Source: CBDCKR01 sp964572045 (GTDB lineage Bacteria; Gemmatimonadota; Gemmatimonadetes; Longimicrobiales; Gaopeijiaceae). Taken from it: 64,000 nucleotides of DNA. Every line of letters begins with the position of its first letter. Within the stretch, counting starts at the first letter, position 1. Both the position numbers and the translations under genes were made by a program. Location: the NCBI GenBank assembly GCA_964572045.1, contig CAZNEI010000001.1:1-64000 (forward strand). The letters run 5' to 3'. Under the pieces are notes generated by a model that worked only from the letters and a program-made list of their open reading frames with translations, was not told the origin of the DNA and ran no database searches. Positions 18,407-26,721 of the stretch are shown here, piece by piece.

Positions 18407-19747
18407 TCATCCGCACCGCGCCGCGACGGCCGCAATCGCCGTGTCGATCTCGTCATGGGTGTTGAAAAAATGGATCGACAAGCGGAAATCGCGCTCCTGC
18501 CGGACCGGCGAGGCGAGGATTCCATCGTCCTCGCGGAGGTCGTTGTACAGCTGCGTGGCGTCGCACCCCTCGGGCAACTGGAGCACGAACACGCCTGAGC
18601 GGTCCGCCCGCGTGCGGGGGGACGACACGCCAAGCGTGTCCGTGCTGTCTGCGGCTTCGATGGCATGGGCCACCAGAGACTGGACGCGCTCGTTGATCCT
18701 GTCCATGCCGACGCCCTCCATCCACTCTACGGCGCGCGCGAAGCCAGCGAACTCCGCGAGCGCACGGGTGCCGAATTCATACCGGGCAGCGTTGGGAAGC
18801 AGAGCGTAGGAGCCCCCGTAGTCCATCGTTGCGTGGCTGTGGGAGCCGGCCCAGCTGAGCTTGACGTCGTCGAGGAGTTCCTGGCGCACGAACAACGCGC
18901 CGGTACCCTTGGGGCCGAGCAGCCACTTGTGGCCGCAGGTGGAATAGCAGTCGCAGCCGAGCGCGCGGAAATCGGTGGCGACACAGCCGGGGCCCTGCGC
19001 GCCGTCGAGGTGGTAACGGACCCCGCGCGAGCGCAGCAGGCGTCCCAGTTCCGCCGATTCAGCCGCGTCAAGCGCCCGCCCGTTGTTCCGTGACACATGG
19101 CTGATACTCACCATCCGCGTACGGTCCGAGAGCTGGCCATGCACTTGGTCGATAAGCCCCGTTCCCGTGGTCAGGTCGATCTCGCGGATGACGATTCCGA
19201 ACCGGTCTCTGAGGACGTACCACGGGATCACGTTGGCGGGATGTTCGACATTGGAGACGACGACTTCGTCGCCTTCCCTCCAGTTCAGGCTCCAGGCGAC
19301 GATGGAGATTCCCTCGGACGTGCTGTGCGTGAGCGCGACTTCGTCGGAACGGGCGCCGAAGGCGCGCCCAAGCTGTGCCCTCAGATCGGGCTCGACCTGG
19401 GCCATGTCGGCCGCAATCCGGGGCGCGGCCGGCCCTTCGTTCTGGAAGGCCAGGCGTTTTTGGATTTGGTTGATGACTGCTCGGGGGGAAGGACCGATCC
19501 CACCTGTCTGGAAATACAGGCTGCCGGTCGAGGCCGGGATCTCGTCGCGGGCCCGGGCCACCCAGGCTTCCTGGGACTGAGGCGAAGGGGCTGGCCGAGA
19601 GGTCCGGGCATTCCGAGCATGGCTCGCGGGTTCGGGGTGCGCTCCGTGCTGCCCGTCGCGCAAGGCGACGTGTCCTACGGGCAGGACGGGCGCCACGGCC
19701 AGGGCGGCTGCCGACTGGCGGAGGAAGCTGCGGCGACTCGTCGTCAT
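18407..19747 (-). CDS. Tat-exported class V aminotransferase (isopenicillin-N-epimerase/EgtE-like)
   Basis: A 446-residue PLP enzyme with an N-terminal twin-arginine signal (SRRSFLRQSAAALAVAP). The catalytic domain has TSEGISIVAWSLNW, the Asp-His pair in YHLDGAQGPGC and the Schiff-base Lys in CGHKWLLGPKGTG. This pattern is that of cysteine-desulfurase-like class V enzymes such as IpnE or EgtE, not of a true SufS, since no conserved Cys loop is seen near the C-terminus. The substrate is unknown. It is convergent with the amidohydrolases and stands alone. Together with the SelA-like gene it is one of two Tat-exported PLP enzymes in this window. Confidence 0.88.
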   Translation of the reverse strand: MTTSRRSFLRQSAAALAVAPVLPVGHVALRDGQHGAHPEPASHARNARTSRPAPSPQSQEAWVARARDEIPASTGSLYFQTGGIGPSPRAVINQIQKRLAFQNEGPAAPRIAADMAQVEPDLRAQLGRAFGARSDEVALTHSTSEGISIVAWSLNWREGDEVVVSNVEHPANVIPWYVLRDRFGIVIREIDLTTGTGLIDQVHGQLSDRTRMVSISHVSRNNGRALDAAESAELGRLLRSRGVRYHLDGAQGPGCVATDFRALGCDCYSTCGHKWLLGPKGTGALFVRQELLDDVKLSWAGSHSHATMDYGGSYALLPNAARYEFGTRALAEFAGFARAVEWMEGVGMDRINERVQSLVAHAIEAADSTDTLGVSSPRTRADRSGVFVLQLPEGCDATQLYNDLREDDGILASPVRQERDFRLSIHFFNTHDEIDTAIAAVAARCG

Positions 19748-19988
19748 GGCGTGGAAGGCATCTGGCCGAGGGTTAGACGGGAGGCTCCAATCCTAGGCCC
19801 TACGCGCTCCTGTTCGCAATTCACGAATCGGTCGCAGAGAGTGGAGCGGCGGGCGAAGAAGGCCGAGCTAGGCTTCCCCGTGCCGCGGGGCGATTCCAGC
19901 TGTCCGGACGCCGGTTCGCCGCCGGGGCGCCGGGCGCGGCCCCTCACTCTGGATTGCTCCGCCCCTGCCCGTAGGGCGAGCTAGCCCG

Positions 19989-21269
19989 TTAGGCCCTCTC
20001 CACCACCATCGCGAAGCCCAGGCCTCCGGCAGCACACACCGTAACCAACCCGAGCTCGTTGTCCCTGCGCTTCATCTCGTTCAGCAACGTCGTGGTGAGA
20101 CGCGCCCCGGTCGCTCCGAACGGATGTCCGATCGCGATCGAGCCGCCCATGACGTTGATGACGTCGACATCGGGATGCCCGACCGAATCGCTCCGTCCGA
20201 GCTTCTCCTCGGCGAACTCCGTGGACGAGAGCGCCTGGAGGTTCGAGAGCACCTGTGAGGCGAAGGCCTCGTGCATCTCCATCAGGTCGATATCGGACAT
20301 GGCCACTCCGGCGCGGTCGAGCGCCATGGGAGCGGCGTACGCAGGGCCTTGGAGCAGCTGGTCCCCGGGGTCGAGCGCGGAGAAGGCGTAGCTCCTTACA
20401 TAGCCCATGACATCTAGACCATTGGCCTTGGCTCGCCCTTCGGACATGAGCAACATGGCCGCTCCCCCGTCGGTGAGGGGCGACGCGTTTCCAGCGGTAA
20501 CGCTCCCGTGCCCTCGGTCGAAGGCGGGCTTCAGCTTCGCGAGTGCGTCAAGACTCGTGTCCGTCCGGATTCCGTTGTCGGACTCGAGCACGGTCTCGAA
20601 GCCGGGCGGAAGATAGAGCGGCGCGATCTCGGCCGTGAGCCGACCGTCTTGAGTGCCCGCCCAGGCGAGTTGGTGAGAGCGGAGCGCCCATGCGTCCTGC
20701 TCCTCCCGGGGGATGCCGTTCTCTTTCGCCATCCGGTCCGCCGACTGGCCCATGCTCTCCCCTGTGCTCGGTTCGGCAATGCGGGGAAAGTCCGGGATGA
20801 GGTGCGTGGGCCGGATCCTGGCCAGCGTGGCCAAACGACGGGCGAGACCCTTCGCCTTCGAGGCGGAGACCAGCGCCGCCGACAGGGACTGCTTGAGCGT
20901 GATCGGGATCCGGGACAGGGAATCGGCCCCCCCGGCTACGACGACGTCTGCGTAGCCTCGCTCAATCAGGTTCACGGCGTCGGCAACGGCCTGGTTTGCC
21001 GACGCGCACGCCTGCGACACTGTAGTGGCCGTCACCGTCTTGGGCAGGGTCGCCAGCCCCACCTCACGCGCGATGTGAGGCGCGTGCGGATTGTGAATGA
21101 CCGTGCCAAATGTGATGTGGTCCACCTCCTCGGCTGGGATCGCGCTTCGAGCCATGAGCTCGCGCACGGCCTCCCTCCCAAGCTCGACGGCCGTCATGTC
21201 TCCCAACTCGGAGCCGGACCGGATGAACGGGGTGCGGCAACCAGCGACTATTGCAGCGCGATTCGACAT
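19989..21269 (-). CDS. Acetyl-CoA acyltransferase / 3-ketoacyl-CoA thiolase
   Basis: A thiolase performing the last step of beta-oxidation (3-ketoacyl-CoA + CoA to acyl-CoA + acetyl-CoA). Visible residues are the nucleophile Cys in SQACASANQAV, HEAF (the usual NEAF position), the catalytic His in GHPFGATGAR and the second Cys in CAAGGLGFA. The length and the HEAF variant resemble FadI, the trifunctional-type subunit, but no fadJ lies nearby. I prefer the ATG at 21269, where family homology starts (NRAAIVAGCRTPF); an upstream ATG at 21308 adds 13 residues and has a weak GGTGGGG site. Confidence 0.92.
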   Translation of the reverse strand: MSNRAAIVAGCRTPFIRSGSELGDMTAVELGREAVRELMARSAIPAEEVDHITFGTVIHNPHAPHIAREVGLATLPKTVTATTVSQACASANQAVADAVNLIERGYADVVVAGGADSLSRIPITLKQSLSAALVSASKAKGLARRLATLARIRPTHLIPDFPRIAEPSTGESMGQSADRMAKENGIPREEQDAWALRSHQLAWAGTQDGRLTAEIAPLYLPPGFETVLESDNGIRTDTSLDALAKLKPAFDRGHGSVTAGNASPLTDGGAAMLLMSEGRAKANGLDVMGYVRSYAFSALDPGDQLLQGPAYAAPMALDRAGVAMSDIDLMEMHEAFASQVLSNLQALSSTEFAEEKLGRSDSVGHPDVDVINVMGGSIAIGHPFGATGARLTTTLLNEMKRRDNELGLVTVCAAGGLGFAMVVERA

Positions 21270-21483
21270 TCGGCGGGTTGAACTGAGGGGATCGGTGTCC
21301 GAGCGCATGTTACCCCACCCCGCCGCCCGGTTCCGGCTGTCGATGCTGACGGCGCGCTCCTCCGATGGATCCCGAAGTCACGGGCCGCTAGACTGGGGGT
21401 GAGCGGGGGCCCGTCCGCGGCGCCCGAAGGCTGGCGCACGGCGTTCCGGGTGCAGCGTGATCGACAATCTCACCGGGGGGTTG

Positions 21484-22761
21484 ATGAAGGGGGTCACCTT
21501 CGACGTATCGGTCCCACGCTTCCTCCTCGCGAAAACAGTGGGCCGGGTGACGGACTCTGCCGTGTTCGGTGCTCTCAGCGGGGTCGCGATACGGGAGCTT
21601 CCCGACCTCCGGCTCCCAGGTCCGCGCTGGGTCGAGATTGACGTCGTCGCAGCCGGCATCTGCGGGACGGATATCAGTAACCTCACCTACAAGGCGAGTC
21701 CCGCAATGGAGCCCTTCGGGTCCTTCCCCGCAGTGTTGGGTCACGAGATCCTCGGGCGGGTCCGCGCCGTGGGAGACGAGGTGAGGGAGGTCGAGATCGG
21801 CTGCCGGGTGACCGTGGATCCGACCATCTCCTGCACCGTGCGCGGGTATCCCGATCTCGATCGCTGTCCTTCGTGCTCGCTGGGCTGCAGTGCCACCTGC
21901 GAGCGCGCTGGCGAGGAAGCTCTGGTTAGGGTCGGCGGTCGGCGACTCTCGGCGGGCAGTTTCCTGGGGTATCACCGGGATCTGCCCGGTGGTTGGGGTG
22001 AGACCGTGCTCGCGCACGAATCGCAGGTTTTCCCCGTCGACGACGCCTTGCCCGACAACGCCGCGGTGCTGACGGAGCCCCTTGCCATCGCGATGCATGC
22101 GGTGCTTGGCACTCCGCCCGAGCGGCGGGAACCGGTTCTCGTCATCGGAAGCGGCACGATCGCGCTGGCCACAGCATGGGCCGTGCGGGCTACGGGCTAC
22201 AAAGGGGACCTGGTCGTACAGGCCAAGCGAGGCCACGAGCGGGCTCTGGCGCTTGAGATGGGGGCCAGCGAGGTCGTCGCTCCGGGGCTTGAGGCACGGC
22301 AGGCGTTGATCGAGACCGGCGCCGCTGCCTACATGCCGATCGTCGGCCCCGAAGTCTACGCAGGAGGAGGGTTCCCACTCGTCTACGACTGCGTGGGAAA
22401 CCGCTCCAGCCTGAGCCAGGCCTTGCGCTTCGCGGCGCCGCGGGGGCGTGTGGTCGTCGTCGGGTGTGCGGGCGAGCTCAAGAGCCTCGATCTGACTTTC
22501 CTGTGGGCCCGCGAGCTGCAGGTGCGGGGTTCTGTGGGGTACGGGCAGGAGACGTGGAGGGGTGAGCGGCGGCACACCTTCGAGGTCGTGCACGCCTGTC
22601 TGGAGGAGACGGGAGCCCCCGTGGGAAGCCTCGTGACGCACGCCTTTCCGCTCCGACAGTACCGTGCCGCCCTTAGAGCGGCGGCGAACCATCGCAGGAG
22701 CGGAGCCGTCAAGGTGATTCTGCGGCCCGGAGCGGACGTCCTGCCTCCTCGCCCGCGTTGA
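21484..22761 (+). CDS. Zinc-dependent alcohol dehydrogenase-like MDR protein
   Basis: A 425-residue medium-chain dehydrogenase/reductase. The catalytic zinc site is GICGTD with GHEILGRV. A Cys-rich lobe (CPSCSLGCSATC) replaces the usual GHxxxC structural zinc loop with wide spacing. The Rossmann nucleotide site is VIGSGTIALATAW, although its final glycine pattern is loose. A threonine/sorbitol-dehydrogenase-like enzyme on a polyol or sugar-like alcohol is plausible; the substrate is not known. The start at 21484 has GGGGGG upstream; an earlier in-frame codon at 21457 is possible. It ends 11 bp before the convergent ogt gene. Confidence 0.8.
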   Translation: MKGVTFDVSVPRFLLAKTVGRVTDSAVFGALSGVAIRELPDLRLPGPRWVEIDVVAAGICGTDISNLTYKASPAMEPFGSFPAVLGHEILGRVRAVGDEVREVEIGCRVTVDPTISCTVRGYPDLDRCPSCSLGCSATCERAGEEALVRVGGRRLSAGSFLGYHRDLPGGWGETVLAHESQVFPVDDALPDNAAVLTEPLAIAMHAVLGTPPERREPVLVIGSGTIALATAWAVRATGYKGDLVVQAKRGHERALALEMGASEVVAPGLEARQALIETGAAAYMPIVGPEVYAGGGFPLVYDCVGNRSSLSQALRFAAPRGRVVVVGCAGELKSLDLTFLWARELQVRGSVGYGQETWRGERRHTFEVVHACLEETGAPVGSLVTHAFPLRQYRAALRAAANHRRSGAVKVILRPGADVLPPRPR

Positions 22762-22772
22762 AGCGAAGGCGC

Positions 22773-23333
22773 CTAGAGGGGCAGTCTGAGAATCTCCGGG
22801 TGGACGCGACTCCCCGGTCGAGTTCCGTCGACGTCGACGCCCTCAATCCCCAAGAGCGTGACCTTTCGGTCGAGGCCGCCCGAATACCCGCCGAGTTTGC
22901 CGTCGCTCCACACGACCCGGTGACACGGTACGATGATCGGCAGCGGATTGGCCCCGACGGCTTGGCCTACGGCCCGGGCGGCTCCCGGATACCCCAGCTC
23001 GTCGGCGATGTCCCCATAGGAAACAATGCGGCCGTATGGGATGTGGACGAGCCGCTCGAAGATCCTCCCCTGAAAGGCCGTAGCTCCCGAGAGATCGAGA
23101 GGCAGGTCGAAGTTCGTCCGTCCGCCCGCGAAGTACTCCTCGAGCTGACGGAGGGCCAGGGCCAGCGTCGGGTCTTCCGCCCGATTCCGGCGACTCCGCT
23201 CGACGATGTCCGGTTGAGCGAAATCCACCCGACGGACGCCGCCACGCGTGACCCACACGACCAAGGAGCCGACTGGAGTCTGCTCGACGACTCCGGAGGA
23301 GACCGTTGGCGCGGCGTCACGACGTGCCATCAA
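22773..23333 (-). CDS. ogt: Methylated-DNA-protein-cysteine S-methyltransferase
   Basis: A suicide repair protein that transfers methyl groups from O6-methylguanine to its own Cys. The 186-residue protein has the N-terminal ribonuclease-like domain and the C-terminal DNA-binding domain, with IPYGRIVSYGDIA, the arginine finger region AARAVGQAVGANP and the active site IVPCHRV (Cys 137). It is complete. It marks the left border of the disturbed island at 23.3-26.15 kb. Confidence 0.95.
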   Translation of the reverse strand: MMARRDAAPTVSSGVVEQTPVGSLVVWVTRGGVRRVDFAQPDIVERSRRNRAEDPTLALALRQLEEYFAGGRTNFDLPLDLSGATAFQGRIFERLVHIPYGRIVSYGDIADELGYPGAARAVGQAVGANPLPIIVPCHRVVWSDGKLGGYSGGLDRKVTLLGIEGVDVDGTRPGSRVHPEILRLPL

Positions 23334-24250
23334 TACGCCGCCTCACGCTCGGGGGGCGTTTCGGGAATCATGTGAATCACGGCAAGGAATCTTCTGAGGT
23401 CAACCAGGACTGCGTGATCTGCCGTTCCTGCCGATCAGCGACATCTGATTCACTCGTGCCGAGATGGCGGGAGAACCGCCGAGAATCGCGGGCATGTTGA
23501 ATCTATACTCCGGCATCCGGATCCCAGGAAGTCTAACGCCCAATATTAACCCGACGCTGGGGTGGCGGCGAGGTCAATCCACGGATCCGCCTCGGCACCT
23601 GCATCGAAGTGCTCAGCAATCGCATAACCGATGGTCTTTCGAGTCGCTCATAGCTCGCCTTCCCGGTAGATCGACGCCATGCACGGGAGAGCAAGGACGC
23701 TACGCGACCCATGTCTCCTCCCGTGTCATCCGTGCTTCCAAGCGTTCCTTGAGGTCTCTGGCCGGTGCGCGTCCGTTTGCTCCGGCGATGTTGTCCCACG
23801 ATGAGCCACCATGGGGACCCTGCTTGGCGGTCTTCCGATACCAGAGGCCGTCCCTGCACGTTTAAGACCTTCAGCTCTGACCTCCTCGAAGACTCTGTTG
23901 GGGGGCTGATAGTCCAAGCGGCGGTCATTCTCATCCCCTCCCGTGGTTGTTGAGTCCGTTTGAGCACCTCTCAACTAACAGTTCATGATCCCTTGGCCTC
24001 ACCCCGCCGGACTAACGGTATTGCTGCGTGGTGGAGCAACTGGACGGGGAATGGAGGCTGGGGGCCATATGGGATGGGGCAGAGGTCGTCATTGGTAATG
24101 GTGCCTGGGGGCCCGATAACCACCATGACCCACGCGCTTCGAGGAAGCCCGCAGTCTTGAGACGGCCGGCGAGGTCGTGATCACGGACAGAAGAGAAACA
24201 GGATGCGAGTGCCCGCCCCGCTCCATGACCCTCGACTTTGGAGGCTGAGA
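23334..24250. other. Gene-poor stretch at the left of the accessory island
   Basis: About 900 bp without a convincing gene on either strand. Codon use in the available frames does not resemble neighbouring genes, and base composition is visibly less GC-rich than flanking DNA. Two minus-strand frames of 82-144 codons (23533-23974) have no recognisable motif. This is probably decayed mobile DNA. Confidence 0.5.
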
Positions 24251-24500
24251 ATGGACGTAGCTATCGAACGGTGTGCGGGCCTCCACGTGTACAAGAAGAC
24301 AGTGACGGCCTGCGTGCGGACAGCGTCGGGGCGCGGTGGGGCGCGGCGGCGAAGGGTGCGGACCTTCGCGACCACGAATCCGGTACTGCAAGGGCTAGAG
24401 AGTGGCTGGTCTCGTGCGGAGTGACGCATGTCGCCATGGAGTCGACGGGGATGTACTGGCGCCCGGTCTGGGCGGTGCTCGAGGGGGGCTTGGGGTGGCC
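24251..24500 (+). pseudogene. IS110-family transposase, N-terminal remnant
   Basis: The frame from 24251 reads CAGLHVYKKTVTACVRT, the N-terminus of IS110 DEDD transposases (normally LDVHK). A shift near 24395 moves the homology to another frame reading EWLVSCGVTHVAMESTGMYW, followed by RPVWAVLEGG. Homology ends after about 80 codons, before the rest of the DEDD domain. The first catalytic Asp is also changed to His. The gene is therefore truncated, frameshifted and catalytically dead. It is evidence of past insertion activity at this spot. Confidence 0.8.
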
Positions 24501-24716
24501 ACCAAGGTACACGCCTCCTCAGACCATCACGCGCATTCGGGCAGAGGAATGTCACGAGAAGTCGACGCAGCCTACGCCACGCCGCACTCGCGGCCACATT
24601 GGGAATCCGTCACTTGGGAGTCCATGCACTCGGCTTCCTACCGCCCTGGTGTGCCTCAGGGGACATCCGCAGCGATGCTCGCAGCCACGACGACTATCGG
24701 CTGTCAGCGTGCATCC

Positions 24717-24866
24717 GCCCTGTGCGAATCCATCCTGAAGCGTGCCATAGAGGACCACCTAGTGCCGCACGATCCCGCCGACGAGCTCGCTTCCGCCCTG
24801 CTGGAGCGCATTCGGGCCGAACGGGGAAGCGATGATCCGGCTGCTCCGCATACGGTCATTTCGTAA
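24717..24866 (+). pseudogene. Type I restriction enzyme specificity subunit (HsdS), C-terminal remnant
   Basis: The last 49 codons before a TAA at 24864 read SILKRAIEDHLVPHDP, then ASALLERIRAERG. This is the characteristic C-terminal tail of type I restriction-modification S subunits (usual form SILKRAFEGKLVPQDP...LLERIRAER). No target-recognition domain precedes it, and no hsdM or hsdR is present. The fragment is what remains of a restriction-modification locus. It overlaps the start of the next small gene by 35 bp. Confidence 0.75.
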
Positions 24867-25110
24867 AGCGATTCTACTCCGAGGCTTCGGGGTGTGGGTC
24901 GCGATACGTATTCTTGCAGCCCTCGGCGGAATCTCAGAGTTTGATGTCGCCGCCAAAGTCTTGGTCATCTGCATCGTAGCCGTCACCGTTGGTGTCGACT
25001 CCGTGAGGCGGGGGGAACATATCTTCCTCGGCAACCTTGGTATTCCCCTGTCGGCGAGCATTGGGCTGGCCTTGTCGATCCCAATCCTCCTCGAGGTTGT
25101 CCTCCCGTGA
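24832..25110 (+). CDS. Small membrane protein upstream of an ABC ATPase
   Basis: A 92-residue protein with two or three hydrophobic segments (ILAALGGI; KVLVICIVAVTVGV; LSASIGLALSIPILLEVVL) and a basic N-terminus. It has a GGGGAAG site before the ATG. The stop overlaps the GTG of the ABC ATPase (GTGA), so the two are coupled. I do not recognise the family. The coupling suggests a small membrane partner for the ATPase, but it is too short to be an ordinary ABC permease. Confidence 0.6.
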   Translation: MIRLLRIRSFRKAILLRGFGVWVAIRILAALGGISEFDVAAKVLVICIVAVTVGVDSVRRGEHIFLGNLGIPLSASIGLALSIPILLEVVLP

Positions 25111-25836
25111 CTCCGGGTCAACCGATCCTAGAGGCGGATGGATTGGGAAAGGCCTTCGGCAATACCACAGTGCTCAAGTCTGCAGGCTTCTCTGCATCTA
25201 GCGGCAGCATAACTGCATTGTTGGGTCGGAACGGGGCAGGCAAGACCACCATGCTCCGCATCGCGTCCGGGCAGCTTAGTGCCGACTACGGTCGGGTCCT
25301 CTACAGAGGTTCCTTTGTGCCACGACCATCCCTGCCCCGCCTGGCTCGGTCAGGGCTGATGTATTGTCAGCAGGATTCATCCCTCACTCCGCATTTCCGA
25401 TCATTTTGCAGCGTTCATGCAAGTATACGGAAGACACGGACATTATCCTGGAATAGTTGAGCAGCTGAAATTAGGGGATCTCCTCGCTAGCTGGCCCCAA
25501 AGTCTGTCGGGAGGAGAGCGTCAGCGGGCATCGTTGGGGCTTGCTCTGCTTCGTTCACCCGACTGCCTGTTGATGGACGAGCTGTTTGCCGGGGTCGCGC
25601 CCATCGATGTCGAACTGGTTGTCAAGGCATTGCTGATGCTGCGAGAGCAAGGGACGGCGCTTGTTATCTCGGGACATGATGTACGTGATATCTTCTCCGT
25701 CAGCGACGAGATCATTTGGGTAGCGTCAGGAACGACTCACTGGCTCGGCAGACCCGATCAGGCCTGCCGACACCATCAGTTCAGGCGCGAATACCTTGGA
25801 CCCGCATACGATTTCACCGGACCCGATTCTGCATAA
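25107..25836 (+). pseudogene. ABC transporter ATPase interrupted by a frameshift
   Basis: The first frame (25107-25460) carries Walker A GRNGAGKTT and the Q-loop (CQQDS). Homology jumps at about 25393-25400 to a second frame (to 25836) reading DHFAAFMQVYG, then signature LSGGERQRASLG, Walker B CLLMDELFAG and the H-loop ISGHD. Joined, they make one ATPase of about 240 residues resembling LptB/LivF-type proteins. Either the gene is dead or there is a sequencing error; the break is not in a homopolymer. No conventional permease lies nearby. It is translationally coupled to the small membrane protein upstream. Confidence 0.8.
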
Positions 25837-26106
25837 GACGCTACGCGGCGGCGTTGACTCGAGTGTTCGTGTCTACCGGGTGCGAGCACCGGACGCCGGT
25901 GACCACGGAGGCCCTCGCTGTTTTGGAGGAGGCGCGGAGGCGAAATCCCGGGGTCGGCAACACGCCTCTGCCGCCAGCACTTATTTAGGGATCCCCCGAA
26001 GAGTATTAGCCGCTTCCGCGCGTGCACTTGGTGGAGGAAAGCTCAGGCGCTCGCCGGGCTGGGGAGAATTAGCAGGCACCGGACCTCGACAATCCCGTAA
26101 GTTAAG

Positions 26107-26152
26107 TCGGGACAGTGAGATTTGAACCTCAGGCCTCCTGCTTGCGGGGCAT
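26107..26152 (-). other. tRNA-Ala-like 3' fragment (possible attachment-site scar)
   Basis: Read on the minus strand, 26124-26145 is GCAAGCAGGAGGCCTGAGGT followed by TC. This is nearly identical to the anticodon-stem/variable/T-arm segment of bacterial tRNA-Ala. An anticodon loop CCCGCAA (anticodon CGC) precedes it, and the T-loop lacks one base. No D-arm or matching 5' acceptor is seen, so it is not a functional tRNA. A partial 3' tRNA copy is the usual mark left by integrase-driven insertion. It overlaps the last codons of sufU. Confidence 0.4.
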
Positions 26153-26629
26153 GCGGCTCTCAGAGGCTCTCCGCTGTTGACCGGTCCCTTCTCCCCGTTG
26201 ACGCCCCAACGCCTCGCGGAGAGCATCAAAGCCGAGCAGTGCGCATTTGACGCGGACGGGAAACTTGCTGACACCCTGAAGAGCGCGGAGATCTCCCATG
26301 GATCGGTCTCGCGCCACCTCTCCGTTTCCGTACATCATCTCGGTGAAGCGGTCGGCCAGTCGCACGGCGTCGTCTCGGCTCTTGCCCGCCAAGAGGGCCG
26401 TCATCATGGAGACCGACGCCTGCGAGATCGAGCATCCCTGACCGCCGAAGCCCACCTCCTCGATCGTGTCACCGTCGAGGCGAAGCTGGAGTCTGACCTC
26501 GTCTCCGCACACCGGGTTGGTCACATAAGCCTCCGCGGTGCGATGCTCCAGCTCGGACTTGTTCCGCGGGTTGCGGTAGTGCTCAAGGATGAGTTGCTGG
26601 TAGATGGATGTCAGCGAGGGCTCCGTCAT
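26129..26629 (-). CDS. sufU: Fe-S cluster scaffold/sulfur-transfer protein SufU
   Basis: A 166-residue SufU/IscU-like protein that accepts sulfur from SufS and feeds the SufBCD complex. Zinc/cluster ligands are visible: Cys in NPVCGDEV, Cys in GQGCSIS and Cys in VRVKCALL, and the SufU-type insertion between them is present (DDAVRLADRFTEMMYG). The start is the ATG at 26629, 92 bp after sufS. The last nine or so residues (SRMPRKQEA) are encoded by tRNA-Ala-like sequence, so the native C-terminus may have been replaced when the neighbouring island inserted. It is the last gene of the suf operon. Confidence 0.92.
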   Translation of the reverse strand: MTEPSLTSIYQQLILEHYRNPRNKSELEHRTAEAYVTNPVCGDEVRLQLRLDGDTIEEVGFGGQGCSISQASVSMMTALLAGKSRDDAVRLADRFTEMMYGNGEVARDRSMGDLRALQGVSKFPVRVKCALLGFDALREALGRQRGEGTGQQRRASESRMPRKQEA

Positions 26630-26721
26630 CAGATCGTCCGAAAGAGGGAAACCCGACCCACCAAGATACTGTCTCGGTCCCGAGGTTTCGAATTCTCTCC
26701 GCGACCCGCACTCCGTGGCCG

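Noticed and set aside
21388..22692. 434-codon frame antisense to the zinc alcohol dehydrogenase
   Set aside because: No recognisable domain, and the opposite strand carries the complete dehydrogenase.
23533..23974. Minus-strand frames in the gene-poor block, considered as intron reverse-transcriptase or transposase remnants
   Set aside because: No catalytic motif or family block could be identified.
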